Shown here: positions 56,134 through 64,000 of the stretch, piece by piece | How the letters are laid out: every line of letters starts with the position of its first letter | Position numbering within the stretch: position 1 is the stretch's first letter | From: Acidovorax temperans | GTDB taxonomy: Bacteria; Pseudomonadota; Gammaproteobacteria; Burkholderiales; Burkholderiaceae_C | Assembly: GCF_006716905.1 (NCBI RefSeq) | Contig: NZ_VFPV01000004.1 | Coordinates: forward strand, 310,001 to 374,000 | Direction of reading: 5' to 3' | DNA length: 64,000 nucleotides | Program-made: the position numbers and the translations under genes | The notes under the pieces: generated by a model | What the model saw: the letters and a program-made list of their open reading frames with translations, nothing else | Databases searched by the model: none | Told to the model about the DNA's origin: nothing

Positions 56134-56137
56134 GGTG

Positions 56138-57067
56138 TTACACCCGCTCACTGGATTTTTCGGCGATCAGGCCCGTTGGTTTCCAGGCCATCAAAATGAT
56201 GACCACCGCAAAGGCGAAGACGTCCTTGTATGCGCTCGGGATGTTGGGGATCAGCGCTGGCAGAGCCGCACTGCCGAGGACCTGCAATGCCGCGAACAAG
56301 AAACCGCCGATGATGGCACCGTAGATATTGCCCAGGCCGCCCAGAATGGCCGCGGCAAAACCGATCACGCCCAGCAGCAACCCGACGTTGAAGTTGATTT
56401 CGTTGTAATAAAGGCCGTTCATCACGCCAGCAAGAGCGGCCATGGCGGAGCCCAGCGCAAAGGTGAGCAGCACCACCGCTTCGAAGTTGATGCCCATGAG
56501 ACGTGCCGTCTCGCCATCCTGCGCGACGGCACGAATGGCCATACCCAGACGGGTACGTGTGATGAGCAGATGCACGCCGACGATTACGGCGGCTCCGGTG
56601 ACCAGAAGAATCAGGTTGTCCACACGCAGGGCGAAATTGCCCAATTCGATGACATTCGACGGCAGCAGACGTGGAAACGGCTTGGGGTTGGATCCATCCG
56701 GATAGAAAAGGCGCACGGCCTCACGGATGACTGTGCCCAGCATCAGTGTGGCCAGCAACGTATTGAGCGGCGGCGCTTTGCGCAGCGGCAGGATCAAAAA
56801 CTTGGCGATTCCGGCGCCGAGTACGCCAGTCACGAAAATGGCACAACCGACCACGGCAACCAGTTGAAGCCATGGCGAGCTGATGTCTAGCATGGTCATA
56901 CCAATGGATGCCGCCAGACCGGCGAAAGCACCGACCATGAGCACATCGCCGTGCGAAAACTTGATCACGTCCAATACGCCGAAGAACAGCGTAAAGCCAA
57001 CGGCGACCATGGCATAGATCATGCCAAGCATCAGGCCGTTGAATATGTATTGCCCCAATTCGCTCAT
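56138..57067 (-). CDS. livH: ABC transporter permease (LivH type)
   Basis: This 309-residue membrane protein has about eight helices with the LivH N-terminus (LGQYIFNGLMLGMIYAMVAVGFTLFFGVLDVIKFSHGDVLMVGAF) and EAA-like loop RAVAQDGETARLMGINFEAVVLLTFALGSAMAALAGVM. It pairs with LivM to form the membrane channel of the importer. Confidence 0.95.
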   Translation of the reverse strand: MSELGQYIFNGLMLGMIYAMVAVGFTLFFGVLDVIKFSHGDVLMVGAFAGLAASIGMTMLDISSPWLQLVAVVGCAIFVTGVLGAGIAKFLILPLRKAPPLNTLLATLMLGTVIREAVRLFYPDGSNPKPFPRLLPSNVIELGNFALRVDNLILLVTGAAVIVGVHLLITRTRLGMAIRAVAQDGETARLMGINFEAVVLLTFALGSAMAALAGVMNGLYYNEINFNVGLLLGVIGFAAAILGGLGNIYGAIIGGFLFAALQVLGSAALPALIPNIPSAYKDVFAFAVVIILMAWKPTGLIAEKSSERV

Positions 57068-57118
57068 TGTGTTCCCCTGTCATGCTGTGGACAGCCTTGG
57101 CTGTCCACAGCAGCCTCT

Positions 57119-58288
57119 TTACAGACCAGCCAGTTTCTTCTTGCCGGCGGCATATGCGCTGTCTTCCCAGACAACCCATTTGCCGTTGTCCACCACGTAC
57201 TTGGTAACGAGCGGTACAACGTTCTGACGGTGGTCGTCAAAAGTCACCTTGCCGATGACGGTGTCAACGTCCTTGGTGGCGTTCAGCACGTCACGGACCT
57301 TCTTGCGGTCCGGGCCTACCTTTTCCACTGCGTCCATGATCAGGTTGGCTGCAGCGAAGGCGAACGGGCCATAGGCCTCCGGTGGCTCGCTGTACTTTTG
57401 TCGTTGGTACTTCTCGGAAAAGAACTTGCCGCCCGGCAGCTTTTCAAGAGGCGCCCCCTCCAGGAAGGACAACGAGCCTTCGGCAAGCTCTGCGCCAACA
57501 CCCTGAACATAGGCGTCGGACATGACGCCCGAGGTACCTTGGAACTGTGCCTTGATGCCTAGTTTGTCCATCTGTGTGCGGATGCGAACGCCCAGGGGCG
57601 CGAGGCCACCGAAGTAGATGACGTCGGGCTTCATTTCGCGTATCTTGGTCAGCTCCGTCGTGAAATCCTGCTGGTCTGCCGTAACGCCAAAGGTGCTAAT
57701 CACCGTGCCGCCATTTTTCTTCAGGAATTCGCTGAAATACTTGTTGTGACCCTTGCCGTAGTCGGTTGTGTCGTGGATCACGGCCCACTTCTTGTAGCCG
57801 AGGCTGGTGACGAACTTCGCGGCTACTTCGCTCTGATTGATCATCGTGCCGTTCACACGGTGGACTTCCTTAAAGTCGTTGGCGTAGGTGATTTCTGGCA
57901 GCACTGCGCCCCAAACCACGGCCGGCATACCGAAACGGTTGTAGACACCCACCGTGCCCATCGCCACGGCGGAGCAGAAATGCGTCACGCCCGCAACGAT
58001 GTTGCGATCCGCCGCCACCTTGGTAGCGACCTGCACACCGACGTTGGGACGGCATTCATCATCCTGCGTCACCAACTGGTAGGTGTATTTCGATTTGGGG
58101 TCTGCGTTGCGGAGCTGAACTGCAAGATCGGCAGAGTTGCGACCACCCAGTCCGATGGCAGATACGCCACCCGAGAGAGGACCCACGAATGCGATCTTGA
58201 CGACATCCTTGGCTGCGACAGGAGCGCTGACCAAAAGCAGGCTGGCGGAGGCGGACAGCATCGCGGCCGCAATGACGGAATGTTTCAT
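57119..58288 (-). CDS. livK: ABC transporter periplasmic binding protein (LivK type)
   Basis: This 389-residue protein has a Sec signal peptide (cut after VAA in LLLVSAPVAAKDVV) and the type I periplasmic-binding fold (KIAFVGPLSGGVSAIGLGGRNSADLAV, then KWAVIHDTTDYGKGHNKYFSEFLKKNGGTV). It captures the substrate for the LivHMGF complex. The start at 58288 has an AAAAGG box; a GTG at 58294 is possible. It is first in the operon, behind a palindromic operator. Confidence 0.94.
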   Translation of the reverse strand: MKHSVIAAAMLSASASLLLVSAPVAAKDVVKIAFVGPLSGGVSAIGLGGRNSADLAVQLRNADPKSKYTYQLVTQDDECRPNVGVQVATKVAADRNIVAGVTHFCSAVAMGTVGVYNRFGMPAVVWGAVLPEITYANDFKEVHRVNGTMINQSEVAAKFVTSLGYKKWAVIHDTTDYGKGHNKYFSEFLKKNGGTVISTFGVTADQQDFTTELTKIREMKPDVIYFGGLAPLGVRIRTQMDKLGIKAQFQGTSGVMSDAYVQGVGAELAEGSLSFLEGAPLEKLPGGKFFSEKYQRQKYSEPPEAYGPFAFAAANLIMDAVEKVGPDRKKVRDVLNATKDVDTVIGKVTFDDHRQNVVPLVTKYVVDNGKWVVWEDSAYAAGKKKLAGL

Positions 58289-58325
58289 TTGCACCTTTTC
58301 CCCTTCGAAGTAGTTACAGAATTTA

Positions 58326-58385
58326 ATTCAAGTCTGTTGATCCCGTATGCGCATTAAGTGCATGGAATTCAAGTGACTTGAATTT
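58326..58385 (-). promoter_or_regulatory. Putative operator upstream of livK: palindrome plus half-site
   Basis: AATTCAAGTGACTTGAATT (58367-58385) is a perfect 9-bp-arm palindrome with one central base. The half-site AATTCAAGTC repeats at 58326-58335, 41 bp away. Both lie within 100 bp upstream of livK, in AT-rich DNA where the promoter should be. The XRE-cupin regulator at the end of the operon is the natural candidate to bind them. Confidence 0.7.
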
Positions 58386-58656
58386 TGACGAGCAAACATC
58401 ATGCCAGCGGCTCTTTGAACGATGAATGCTCGGAAACCCTGCGTTTCGCAGCACGCCATGCTGCGGGCTCTACAGGGAAAACATTGGGAAATGGCTGGTT
58501 GCCGAAGAGGTACGGGGGGGCAGGTTGGGGGCGTGGACGTGGCGCTACGACGAACCGTGTGCCATCGCGGTGCAGGATGTTGCCCTGTGATGGTGATGAG
58601 GCACGGTGTGTGTGGTTTAGTTTGCCGGGAACTCTGAGGGATGTTCAGCCTGACCG
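58386..58656. other. No gene recognised
   Basis: About 270 bases upstream of the nuclease fragment. The short open frames have no recognised motif; the right part may hold decayed nuclease sequence. Confidence 0.4.
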
Positions 58657-58986
58657 TTGGCGAACATGGTGCCGCAGAACCCTCAACAGAATTCGGGTCC
58701 GTGGTCCAAGATCGAGCAGGACACGCGGCGCTATGTGATGCGCGCCCAGGGCGATGTGTTCGTCATCACCGGACCCGTCTTTGAACCCGGCAGCCCAACC
58801 ATCGGTGCCAACCAAGTGCGCGTGCCGACACACCTCTTCAAACTTGTGTACGACGCGACAACGCAAAAGGCATGGGCGCATTGGCGAGCTAACGCGGAAG
58901 ATGCCCTTGCCGGGCGCCCCATCAGCTATGGCGAGCTGGAAAGGCGAATCAGGATGGAACTATTGCCGGGCGTGCCACTGCGGTAA
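58657..58986 (+). pseudogene. C-terminal fragment of a NUC1-type DNA/RNA non-specific endonuclease
   Basis: About 110 residues match the C-terminal half of the EndoG/NUC1 nuclease family: ANMVPQNPQQNSGPWSKIEQDTRRYV with the metal-binding Asn, then VFVITGPVFEPG and VRVPTHLFKLVYD. The upstream DRGH catalytic motif is missing, and a TGA lies just before the fragment. Without DRGH it cannot be active. Confidence 0.8.
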
Positions 58987-59080
58987 GGTCTTTTACGCAT
59001 GCGGCTGGTCTATGTGAACAACGTCCTCAAAGACAAGTTGCTTAAAGCGGATCTCGACGCCGAGCCGCCAAAAAAGATAT

Positions 59081-59113
59081 TTAACTATCGTTTTCACCAA
59101 AAACGATAGTTAA
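59081..59113. promoter_or_regulatory. Operator palindrome upstream of the HipB-like gene
   Basis: TTAACTATCGTTTT and its exact complement are separated by CACCA. A 14-bp perfect inverted repeat 54 bp before a small XRE gene fits an autoregulatory operator, as in hipBA-type toxin-antitoxin loci. Confidence 0.75.
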
Positions 59114-59166
59114 TTTATCCTGCGCATCGACCAAAAGACACAACGCTGGGCCCCACCACTACTCTG

Positions 59167-59469
59167 ATGAAGACGCTCGCCAACTTCGCAGACACCCTTT
59201 CCGAGGCCAAGCGCTCTCAGAAAATCACAGCCAAAGAACTCGCGCAACGGACCGGACTGTCTGCGCTCGCGGTACGGCAGATCCTGTCGGGAACGAGTGC
59301 ACCACGGATCACCAATGCGATGGCGTTGGCGCAGGAATTGGGGCTTGAACTGGTACTCGTTCCAACGGTAGTGGCAGATGGCCTTGAGCGGCCGCTCAAG
59401 AAAGCGGGGCGTACAGTGGTTACCGACATAGAGATGATGCTGGGTGTCCGGGCCGATGGAATCGACTAA
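59167..59469 (+). CDS. XRE-family regulator, HipB-like
   Basis: This 100-residue protein has a helix-turn-helix core (AKRSQKITAKELAQRTGLSALAVRQILSGTSAPRITNAMALAQELGLELVLVP), which resembles HipB-type antitoxins. A perfect palindrome lies upstream. The gene behind it starts with ATG 14 nt before this gene's stop codon, as in hipBA pairs, but soon degenerates. It may be an orphan antitoxin. Confidence 0.8.
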   Translation: MKTLANFADTLSEAKRSQKITAKELAQRTGLSALAVRQILSGTSAPRITNAMALAQELGLELVLVPTVVADGLERPLKKAGRTVVTDIEMMLGVRADGID

Positions 59470-59632
59470 CAAGGCGAAGGCCACGTGTAGTCCGGTACTG
59501 CGTCACGTCGCAATTCCATTGACAGGACTGGTTGATGGTCGTGTGCAGACCCTGCAAGCCAGTGATCCGAAACTCTCGGAGTTGCTCAGCACGCGAGCAG
59601 GCACGATGCCGAAGTGGCGCAATCACTCGTGA
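59456..59632 (+). pseudogene. Possible remnant of a hipA-like toxin gene
   Basis: A 58-residue frame starts inside the end of the HipB-like gene (MESTNKAKA) and has no recognisable kinase motif after its first ten residues. The overlapped start is what a hipA gene would show. This is a suggestion from arrangement only. The 170 bases to the next gene hold no other clear feature. Confidence 0.3.
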
Positions 59633-59807
59633 TTAACGGCCTTGACGCTGAACACAGCGCTCGACGACAGGGTCAGTTGGCATTGCGGAGGATGTGAACT
59701 TGCAAGGCGGGAAACCGATCGCCAGGCGACGCGGTATGCGCTGGTTCTCGGGTTACACGAAAAATCCCTCGGGATATTCGAACCATATCTATGCCCTTGT
59801 CGGAAGC

Positions 59808-60278
59808 CTAATCCGCAATCTGCTTGCGCGCAGCGCGCACGCCCATCTTGAGCACCTCGCGCACCCGCTCCAGTTGCGCAGCGCGGGGCGTCACCTCACC
59901 CGTCTCCCAATTGTAGACACTCACCATCGAGACGCCGAGCAGCCGGGCCATCTCTTTCTGGGTCATGTGAAGTGCCTGCCTCTTGGCAATCAAGGCTTCA
60001 TGGCTGAAGGTGAATTGGCGTCCACCCCGCACTTTGCCCCCTTCGGATTCCTGGGCCCCTGACGTCGCTTGCTGGCTGTCAGAGAGCGCATTGGACTGTC
60101 CTAGAGCAGCCTGCTGGCGCACAACGATGGTTGCAGCTTTCTCCTGTGCCTTTGTCAGGGCATGCACCTGGGAGGTCAGCGCCTTGAGATCGCGTTTGAG
60201 TGCGGCGATCTCGGAGCGCTGTGCAGTGACCGTTTTGCGCAAGGTGCCCAGTTCACCTTTGATTTCCTTGCGTGCCAT
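59808..60278 (-). CDS. XRE-family regulator with an N-terminal coiled coil
   Basis: This 156-residue protein has an unusual order: a predicted coiled coil first (about residues 8-50, GTLRKTVTAQRSEIAALKRDLKALTSQVHALTKAQ), a linker, then a helix-turn-helix (IAKRQALHMTQKEMARLLGVSMVSVYNWETGEVTPRAAQLERVREVLKMG). The coiled coil suggests oligomerisation. The target is unknown. It lies upstream of the HU gene with which it is cotranscriptional in direction but separated by a terminator. Confidence 0.85.
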   Translation of the reverse strand: MARKEIKGELGTLRKTVTAQRSEIAALKRDLKALTSQVHALTKAQEKAATIVVRQQAALGQSNALSDSQQATSGAQESEGGKVRGGRQFTFSHEALIAKRQALHMTQKEMARLLGVSMVSVYNWETGEVTPRAAQLERVREVLKMGVRAARKQIAD

Positions 60279-60367
60279 GCGCAGGACTTCGGAGCGGAAG
60301 ACGTCGGAAAAAGTTGTAATGGATTCAACTCGGTTTTGTCAGTAGCGCAAGCGTAGCAGGCGCCAAC

Positions 60368-60403
60368 AAAAAACCGCCCGACGGCTGCAGCACTTGGGGC
60401 GGT
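60368..60403 (-). terminator. Rho-independent terminator after the HU gene
   Basis: On the minus strand ACCGCCC pairs with GGGCGGT across a GC-rich loop and is followed by six T, 24 bp after the HU stop. Confidence 0.8.
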
Positions 60404-60426
60404 GGGTTGGATGGGGGCGTAGCGGC

Positions 60427-60738
60427 TTACTTGCTGGCTTTCTCCGCCTTGCGTTTGGCGGCCTTGGGATCGACCACGGCCTTGAACTTGGCACCAGGCA
60501 CGAACTTGGGCACGGTGGAGGCGGGGATCTTCAGTGCTGCGCCGGTGGCGGGGTTCTTGCCGGTACGAGCGGCCCGCTTGACGGCCTTGAAGGTGCCAAA
60601 GCCCACCAGCTGCACCGCATCGCCTTTTTTCACGGCGGTCTGGACGGTCTCGATCAGGGTTTCGAGGACAGCGTTGGCGGCCGTCTTGGACAATTCGCTC
60701 TTGGAAGCAAGGATTTCGACGAGTTGGGCGCGGTTCAT
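60427..60738 (-). CDS. HU-family nucleoid protein
   Basis: This 103-residue protein has the HU/IHF fold: MNRAQLVEILASKSELSKTAANAVLETLIETVQ, QLVGFGTFKAVKRAARTGKNPATGAALKIPASTVPKFVPGAKFKAVV. The arm carries the NP motif that intercalates DNA. A Lys/Ala-rich tail extends it by about 12 residues. The start at 60738 fits family length; the frame extends upstream through IS remnants. It bends DNA and compacts the nucleoid. Confidence 0.95.
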   Translation of the reverse strand: MNRAQLVEILASKSELSKTAANAVLETLIETVQTAVKKGDAVQLVGFGTFKAVKRAARTGKNPATGAALKIPASTVPKFVPGAKFKAVVDPKAAKRKAEKASK

Positions 60739-60800
60739 GTTAGGTGGCTGATGCAAGTTAGTGAAGCACGATTTATAGCCGATGCACGCTCCCATGACCG

Positions 60801-60890
60801 TCAAAGCGACAGGCAATCGGCTCGGTGCTCCTGCACCATGCGAACGGCACGCTCGCGGACCTCGGGGGAGAACTTCTGTTACTTGTTCAT
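60801..60890 (-). pseudogene. Remnant of an IS3-family orfA
   Basis: The minus strand reads MNK, a stop codon, then QKFSPEVRERAVRMVQEH and RADCLSL before another stop. This is the conserved N-terminus of IS3-family OrfA, with an in-frame stop at codon 4 and truncation after about 29 codons. The third IS4-type element starts 10 bp away. Confidence 0.8.
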
Positions 60891-60900
60891 GGCCCCACAG

Positions 60901-62219
60901 TAGTGTCCGGTTTATTTGAGGTCAGCCGACCGCGAAGCCAGTGCTGAAGCGGGTTTTAAGCGATTCATGGGTGTCCACGATTTGAATTTCGATCAGCCGA
61001 TTTGCGATGCTTGCGGGTTTGACCGACCCGGAGTGACGCATGAACGTGGGCAAGACGCTGTTCGCGCAGGTAATGGAGTACGTGCCATGGAAGACCTTCG
61101 GGCGCATCATCGAGCGCCACCAGGGCGATGCGGGCGTGCGCACGCTCGGTTGCGCCGACTTGTTTCGCATCATGGCCTTCGCGCAACTGACATGGCGCGA
61201 GTCGCTGCGCGACATCGAGGCCTGCCTGGCCGCCAATCAAACCAAGCTGTTTCACATGGGGATGAAGGCGCCGCCCGCGCGTTCGACACTGGCCGACGCG
61301 CTGAACCTGCGCGACTGGCGCATCTACCACGCACTGGCACAGCGGCTGATCGTGCGAGCCAGAGCGCTGTACAGCCAAGAGCCCTCGGTGCTCGAACTGG
61401 ACGCCAGCGTCTATGCACTGGACTCCACCACCATCGATCTGTGCTTGAGCCTGTTCGACTGGGCACCGTTTCGATCCACCAAGGCGGCCGTCAAGCTACA
61501 CACGCTGCTGGACTTGCGCGGCGCCATTCCCGCCTTCATCCACATCAGCGATGGCAAGCTGCACGATGTCAACCTGCTGGACATCCTGCCGGTGGAGGCT
61601 GGGGCCTTCTACGTGATGGATCGCGGCTATGTGGATATCGCGCGGCTGTACGCAATGCATCAGGCCGGCGCCTTCTTCGTCACGCGCGCCAGGCGGGGCA
61701 TGGATGCCAGGCGCGTGTATTCGTCTGCGACGCAGCGCGATACCGGCGTGATCTGCGACCAGCGCGTGATGCTGGGTGGCTTCTACTCGGCCAAGGCCTA
61801 TCCGGAACATCTGAGGCGCATTCGATTCAAGGACCCCGAATCGGGCAAGACACTGGTGTTCCTGACCAACAACACGGCCTTGCCAGCGCTGACGATTGCC
61901 GCGCTGTACCAGAGCCGCTGGCAGGTCGAACTGTTCTTCAAGTGGATCAAGCAGCACCTGCGCATCAAGCGTTTCCTGGGCACCAGCGAGAACGCGGTGA
62001 AGACGCAGATCTGGTGCGCCGTGGCCACCTACGTGCTCATCGCCATCGTCAAGAAGGAGCTTCACCTGAATGCCTCGCTCTACACATGTCTACAGATCCT
62101 GTCTGTCTCGGTCTTCGAGAAAACTGAGATTTCATGCACCTTGCGGCCAGATCGGCCCCAAACAGAACCACCGAGCGCCGCTAACCAATTGATTTTGTTC
62201 GACATTTAACCGGACACTA
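60901..62219. mobile_element. IS4-type insertion sequence (about 1.3 kb)
   Basis: Inverted ends TAGTGTCCGGTT (60901-60912) and AACCGGACACTA (62208-62219); CAG and CTG on the outside extend the match by 3 bp, so exact limits may be 60898-62222. No direct repeat is evident. It is unrelated in sequence to the two copies at 1754 and 21009. Confidence 0.85.
61040..62209 (+). CDS. IS4-family transposase, second type
   Basis: This 389-residue DDE transposase shows Asp in YALDSTTIDLCLS and VMDRGYVDIARL and the Y-(2)-R-(3)-E-(6)-K signature in YQSRWQVELFFKWIK. GKTLFAQVMEYVPWKTF is its N-terminal start. It appears intact. Confidence 0.95.
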   Translation: MNVGKTLFAQVMEYVPWKTFGRIIERHQGDAGVRTLGCADLFRIMAFAQLTWRESLRDIEACLAANQTKLFHMGMKAPPARSTLADALNLRDWRIYHALAQRLIVRARALYSQEPSVLELDASVYALDSTTIDLCLSLFDWAPFRSTKAAVKLHTLLDLRGAIPAFIHISDGKLHDVNLLDILPVEAGAFYVMDRGYVDIARLYAMHQAGAFFVTRARRGMDARRVYSSATQRDTGVICDQRVMLGGFYSAKAYPEHLRRIRFKDPESGKTLVFLTNNTALPALTIAALYQSRWQVELFFKWIKQHLRIKRFLGTSENAVKTQIWCAVATYVLIAIVKKELHLNASLYTCLQILSVSVFEKTEISCTLRPDRPQTEPPSAANQLILFDI

Positions 62220-62287
62220 CTGCGAAGATCTTTAGATTTACTACGTACGCAGCTATGGTTTTATTTTTCCTTGTGAGAGGTGGCGCT

Positions 62288-63703
62288 CTATGCGGCCACC
62301 GCCGCCAGATCCGGCACGGTGTCTGACTGCGTGGGCACGCATGCCGTAATAGCCTGCGCCACGCGAAACGCCATGGCATCTGCATGCGCAGGGGCCACGC
62401 TCTGCACCGATAGCGGCCGCACGTCGGCGCTAAAGCCGCTGGGCACGGCCACGCCGCACCAGCCCAGCTGGTTCACAAAGCGGGTGAGCACGGTCGAGGC
62501 CACATTGGTGTCGACCTCGGCGACGGCGGGTGGGGCGAACGGCATGGTGGGCATCACCAGCGCATCGCAGCCCGCCATGGCGCGGCGCACGGCTTGCAGC
62601 ATGGCTTCGCTGGTCAGGCGGCGGTGCACGTACTCGGTAGCGGTCATGCGACCGGCCAGCAGACGTTTGCGCACCGGCGCGCTCACCAGCGATTGCGGGT
62701 CTTCCGCCAAGGCACCGCGCACGGCGTAGGACTCCGCCCCCATCACCGGGGCGTTGCTGGGCACCGCCAGCATGGCCAAGGTGAAGGGCAGCGTCAGCGG
62801 CACCAGCGTGGCACCTTGGGCTTGCAGGCCTTGCAACACATGGTCGTAAGCGGCCAGCACATCGGCATCGATACCGGTGCGGTCCGCATCGGTCAATACG
62901 GCCAGGCGCAGGCCCTGCACGCCAGCGTGCAACTGCGCGCCCACATCGTCCCACGGTGTGGTCCAGGTGCTGGGGTCGGCTTCATCTTCGCCTTGTGCAG
63001 TGCGGGCAAACAGCACAGCGTCGCCCAAAGTGCGGCACAGAATGCCCACGCAATCGAGCGAAGGGCACAAGGGCGCCACGCCGTGCACGCTAATGCGGCC
63101 CGGGGTGGGCTTGTAGCCCACCAGCGCCTGCCATGCGGCGGGGCCACGCACGGAGCCACCGGTGTCCGTGCCGAGTGCCCACGGCGCCAAACCCGCTGCC
63201 ACGGCCACGGCCGAGCCGCTGCTGGAGCCCCCGGGAACCAGCGCTTGCGTACGCGACCATGGGTTGAGCGGCGTGCCCATGCTTTCGTTGATGCCCCAGC
63301 TGCCGTAAGCGAACTCTTCGGTATGGGTCTTGCCCAGCACGATGGCGCCAGCCGCCTCCAACTTTTGCACCACGGTGGCGGAGCTATCCACCATATCGCT
63401 GGAGGTGGTGAGCGAACCCAAACGCGTGGGCAGGCCTGCCACATCCATCAAATCTTTGACGGCCAATGGCACGCCTTCCAACGCACGTGCAGTGCCATCG
63501 CGCCAGCGTGCATCGGCCAACTTTGCGGCGGCACGGGCACATTCCGCATCGGTGCAGATGTAGGCGCCATATTGGTCATCCAACTGCGCCATGCGCGCAA
63601 GATAGGCATCGACCACAGTGGAGGGCTGCAGCGTGCCAGCGGCATAACCGTCCAGTAAATCTTGCACGCTGCTGTGCAGCGGTGAGAACGCGTGGGATGC
63701 CAT
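62288..63703 (-). CDS. Amidase (amidase signature family)
   Basis: This 471-residue enzyme has the triad Lys in VPLAVKDLMDVAG, cis-Ser in LVPGGSSSGSAVAVAAG and nucleophile Ser in LGTDTGGSVRGPAAWQALVGYKPTPG. It follows the nitrile hydratase beta gene by 4 bp, so it probably converts the amide made by that enzyme to acid and ammonia. It is 30 percent or so longer at the C-terminus than the amidase at 52191 and clearly distinct. Confidence 0.93.
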   Translation of the reverse strand: MASHAFSPLHSSVQDLLDGYAAGTLQPSTVVDAYLARMAQLDDQYGAYICTDAECARAAAKLADARWRDGTARALEGVPLAVKDLMDVAGLPTRLGSLTTSSDMVDSSATVVQKLEAAGAIVLGKTHTEEFAYGSWGINESMGTPLNPWSRTQALVPGGSSSGSAVAVAAGLAPWALGTDTGGSVRGPAAWQALVGYKPTPGRISVHGVAPLCPSLDCVGILCRTLGDAVLFARTAQGEDEADPSTWTTPWDDVGAQLHAGVQGLRLAVLTDADRTGIDADVLAAYDHVLQGLQAQGATLVPLTLPFTLAMLAVPSNAPVMGAESYAVRGALAEDPQSLVSAPVRKRLLAGRMTATEYVHRRLTSEAMLQAVRRAMAGCDALVMPTMPFAPPAVAEVDTNVASTVLTRFVNQLGWCGVAVPSGFSADVRPLSVQSVAPAHADAMAFRVAQAITACVPTQSDTVPDLAAVAA

Positions 63704-63707
63704 GGTG

Positions 63708-64000
63708 TCAATCCTTTTCTGCCAGCAGATAACTCTGGAACACGCCCACGTGCACGTCGGCCGCTTCGCTGCCGTTGGGCCACAGCTCTTGCGAGTCAAA
63801 GCATACGTCGTAGGTCGGCTCAAAGAAGCGCAGATCGCCATGGCCTGCCGCGTCGGGGTAGGGGTAGGCGGGCGAGATACCGACCACCACGCCTTGCTTG
63901 CCCCGGATGTAAGCAGGCATGCGGGTATGACCAGCCACAAATTCGTTCTTCACCCGCACGCGCTGGCCAATGGAAAAACCTTCGCTGGCTTCCGGCAGGC
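63708..64000 (-). CDS. nthB: Nitrile hydratase beta subunit, C-terminal part (5' end outside window)
   Basis: About 96 residues are visible. They form the SH3-like beta-barrel end of the beta subunit: VRVKNEFVAGHTRMPAYIRGKQGVVVG, then EPTYDVCFDSQELWPNGSEAADVHVGVFQSYL. Nitrile hydratase turns nitriles into amides with an Fe or Co centre in the alpha subunit, whose gene should lie beyond the right edge. With the amidase it makes a two-step nitrile breakdown pathway. Confidence 0.88.
   Translation of the reverse strand, partial: LPEASEGFSIGQRVRVKNEFVAGHTRMPAYIRGKQGVVVGISPAYPYPDAAGHGDLRFFEPTYDVCFDSQELWPNGSEAADVHVGVFQSYLLAEKD

Noticed and set aside
59642..59851. Small open frame with a CxxC-like motif
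   Set aside because: No ribosome-binding site and no recognised family; it runs into the end of the convergent regulator gene.
60890..62230. Third IS4-type element also targeting a terminator
   Set aside because: Its flanks (CCCCACAG and CTGCGAAG) do not form a hairpin with a T-run, and no target duplication is seen; it is a different element.

Overview
The window looks like chromosomal DNA of a high-GC betaproteobacterium of the Comamonadaceae (Acidovorax or a relative). The grounds are the S10 ribosomal operon tail, a full atp operon, the lipA-lipB-DUF493 block, the reduced EIIA-HPr-EI phosphotransferase set, cytochrome c' and c5, and a dispersed palindromic repeat with core ATAGCTGCTNGCGCTT that I associate with this family. 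Genus is inference from memory; no search was run.

Layout. 1-1131: end of the S10 operon (rpsC', rplP, rpmC, rpsQ), closed by a terminator. 1185-1691: a peroxiredoxin whose terminator is split by an IS4-family element (1754-3150). 3527-9634: GNAT, cytochrome b561, cytochrome c', TlpA-like thioredoxin, a lipoprotein and the EIIA/ptsH/ptsI operon. 9736-13514: EamA exporter, AraC regulator, lipA, lipB and DUF493 on the minus strand. 13791-20966: atpIBEFHAGDC. Its terminator is split by a second copy of the same IS4 element (21009-22408). 22720-26700: an NTF2-like gene and a nested pile of mobile elements. 26697-35622: a YheT-like hydrolase, cytochrome c5 and an RND efflux operon with a divergent TetR repressor. 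35687-35856: a decayed and an intact tRNA-Arg(CCG). 36075-43603: two inverted IS21 elements bracketing a 5'-truncated ydiJ. 43604-50002: an accessory island with type I modification genes (hsdS cut off by IS21), a small regulator, excisionase, tyrosine integrase and small unknown genes. 50268-58288: a minus-strand operon for a branched-chain-type ABC importer plus an amidase, an M20 carbamoylase-type hydrolase and an XRE-cupin regulator. 58657-62219: decayed genes, small regulators, HU and a third IS4-type element. 62288-64000: an amidase and the end of a nitrile hydratase beta subunit.

The most unusual observation concerns the two copies of the 1.4-kb IS4-family element. Both sit exactly at the apex of a Rho-independent terminator hairpin. 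Each made a 10-bp target duplication of the form GGC-NNNN-GCC, which is the top three base pairs plus the tetraloop. The element's own left end is a strong terminator pointing the same way as the one it destroyed, so the host operon should still terminate. The nest at 23209-26662 comes second: a 106-bp ISL3-like MITE sits in a dispersed repeat, two ISs sit in the MITE, and a further IS sits in one of them, with target duplications readable at every level.

Functionally the core genes form intact, ordinary operons. The accessory half has lost genes through IS activity: the ydiJ N-terminus, the hsdS C-terminus and any hsdR, a Fic gene, a NUC1-type nuclease and possibly a hipA. The two catabolic blocks on the right (ABC importer with amide hydrolases; nitrile hydratase with amidase) suggest use of amides, ureides or nitriles as nitrogen sources; this is inferred from gene families and neighbourhood.
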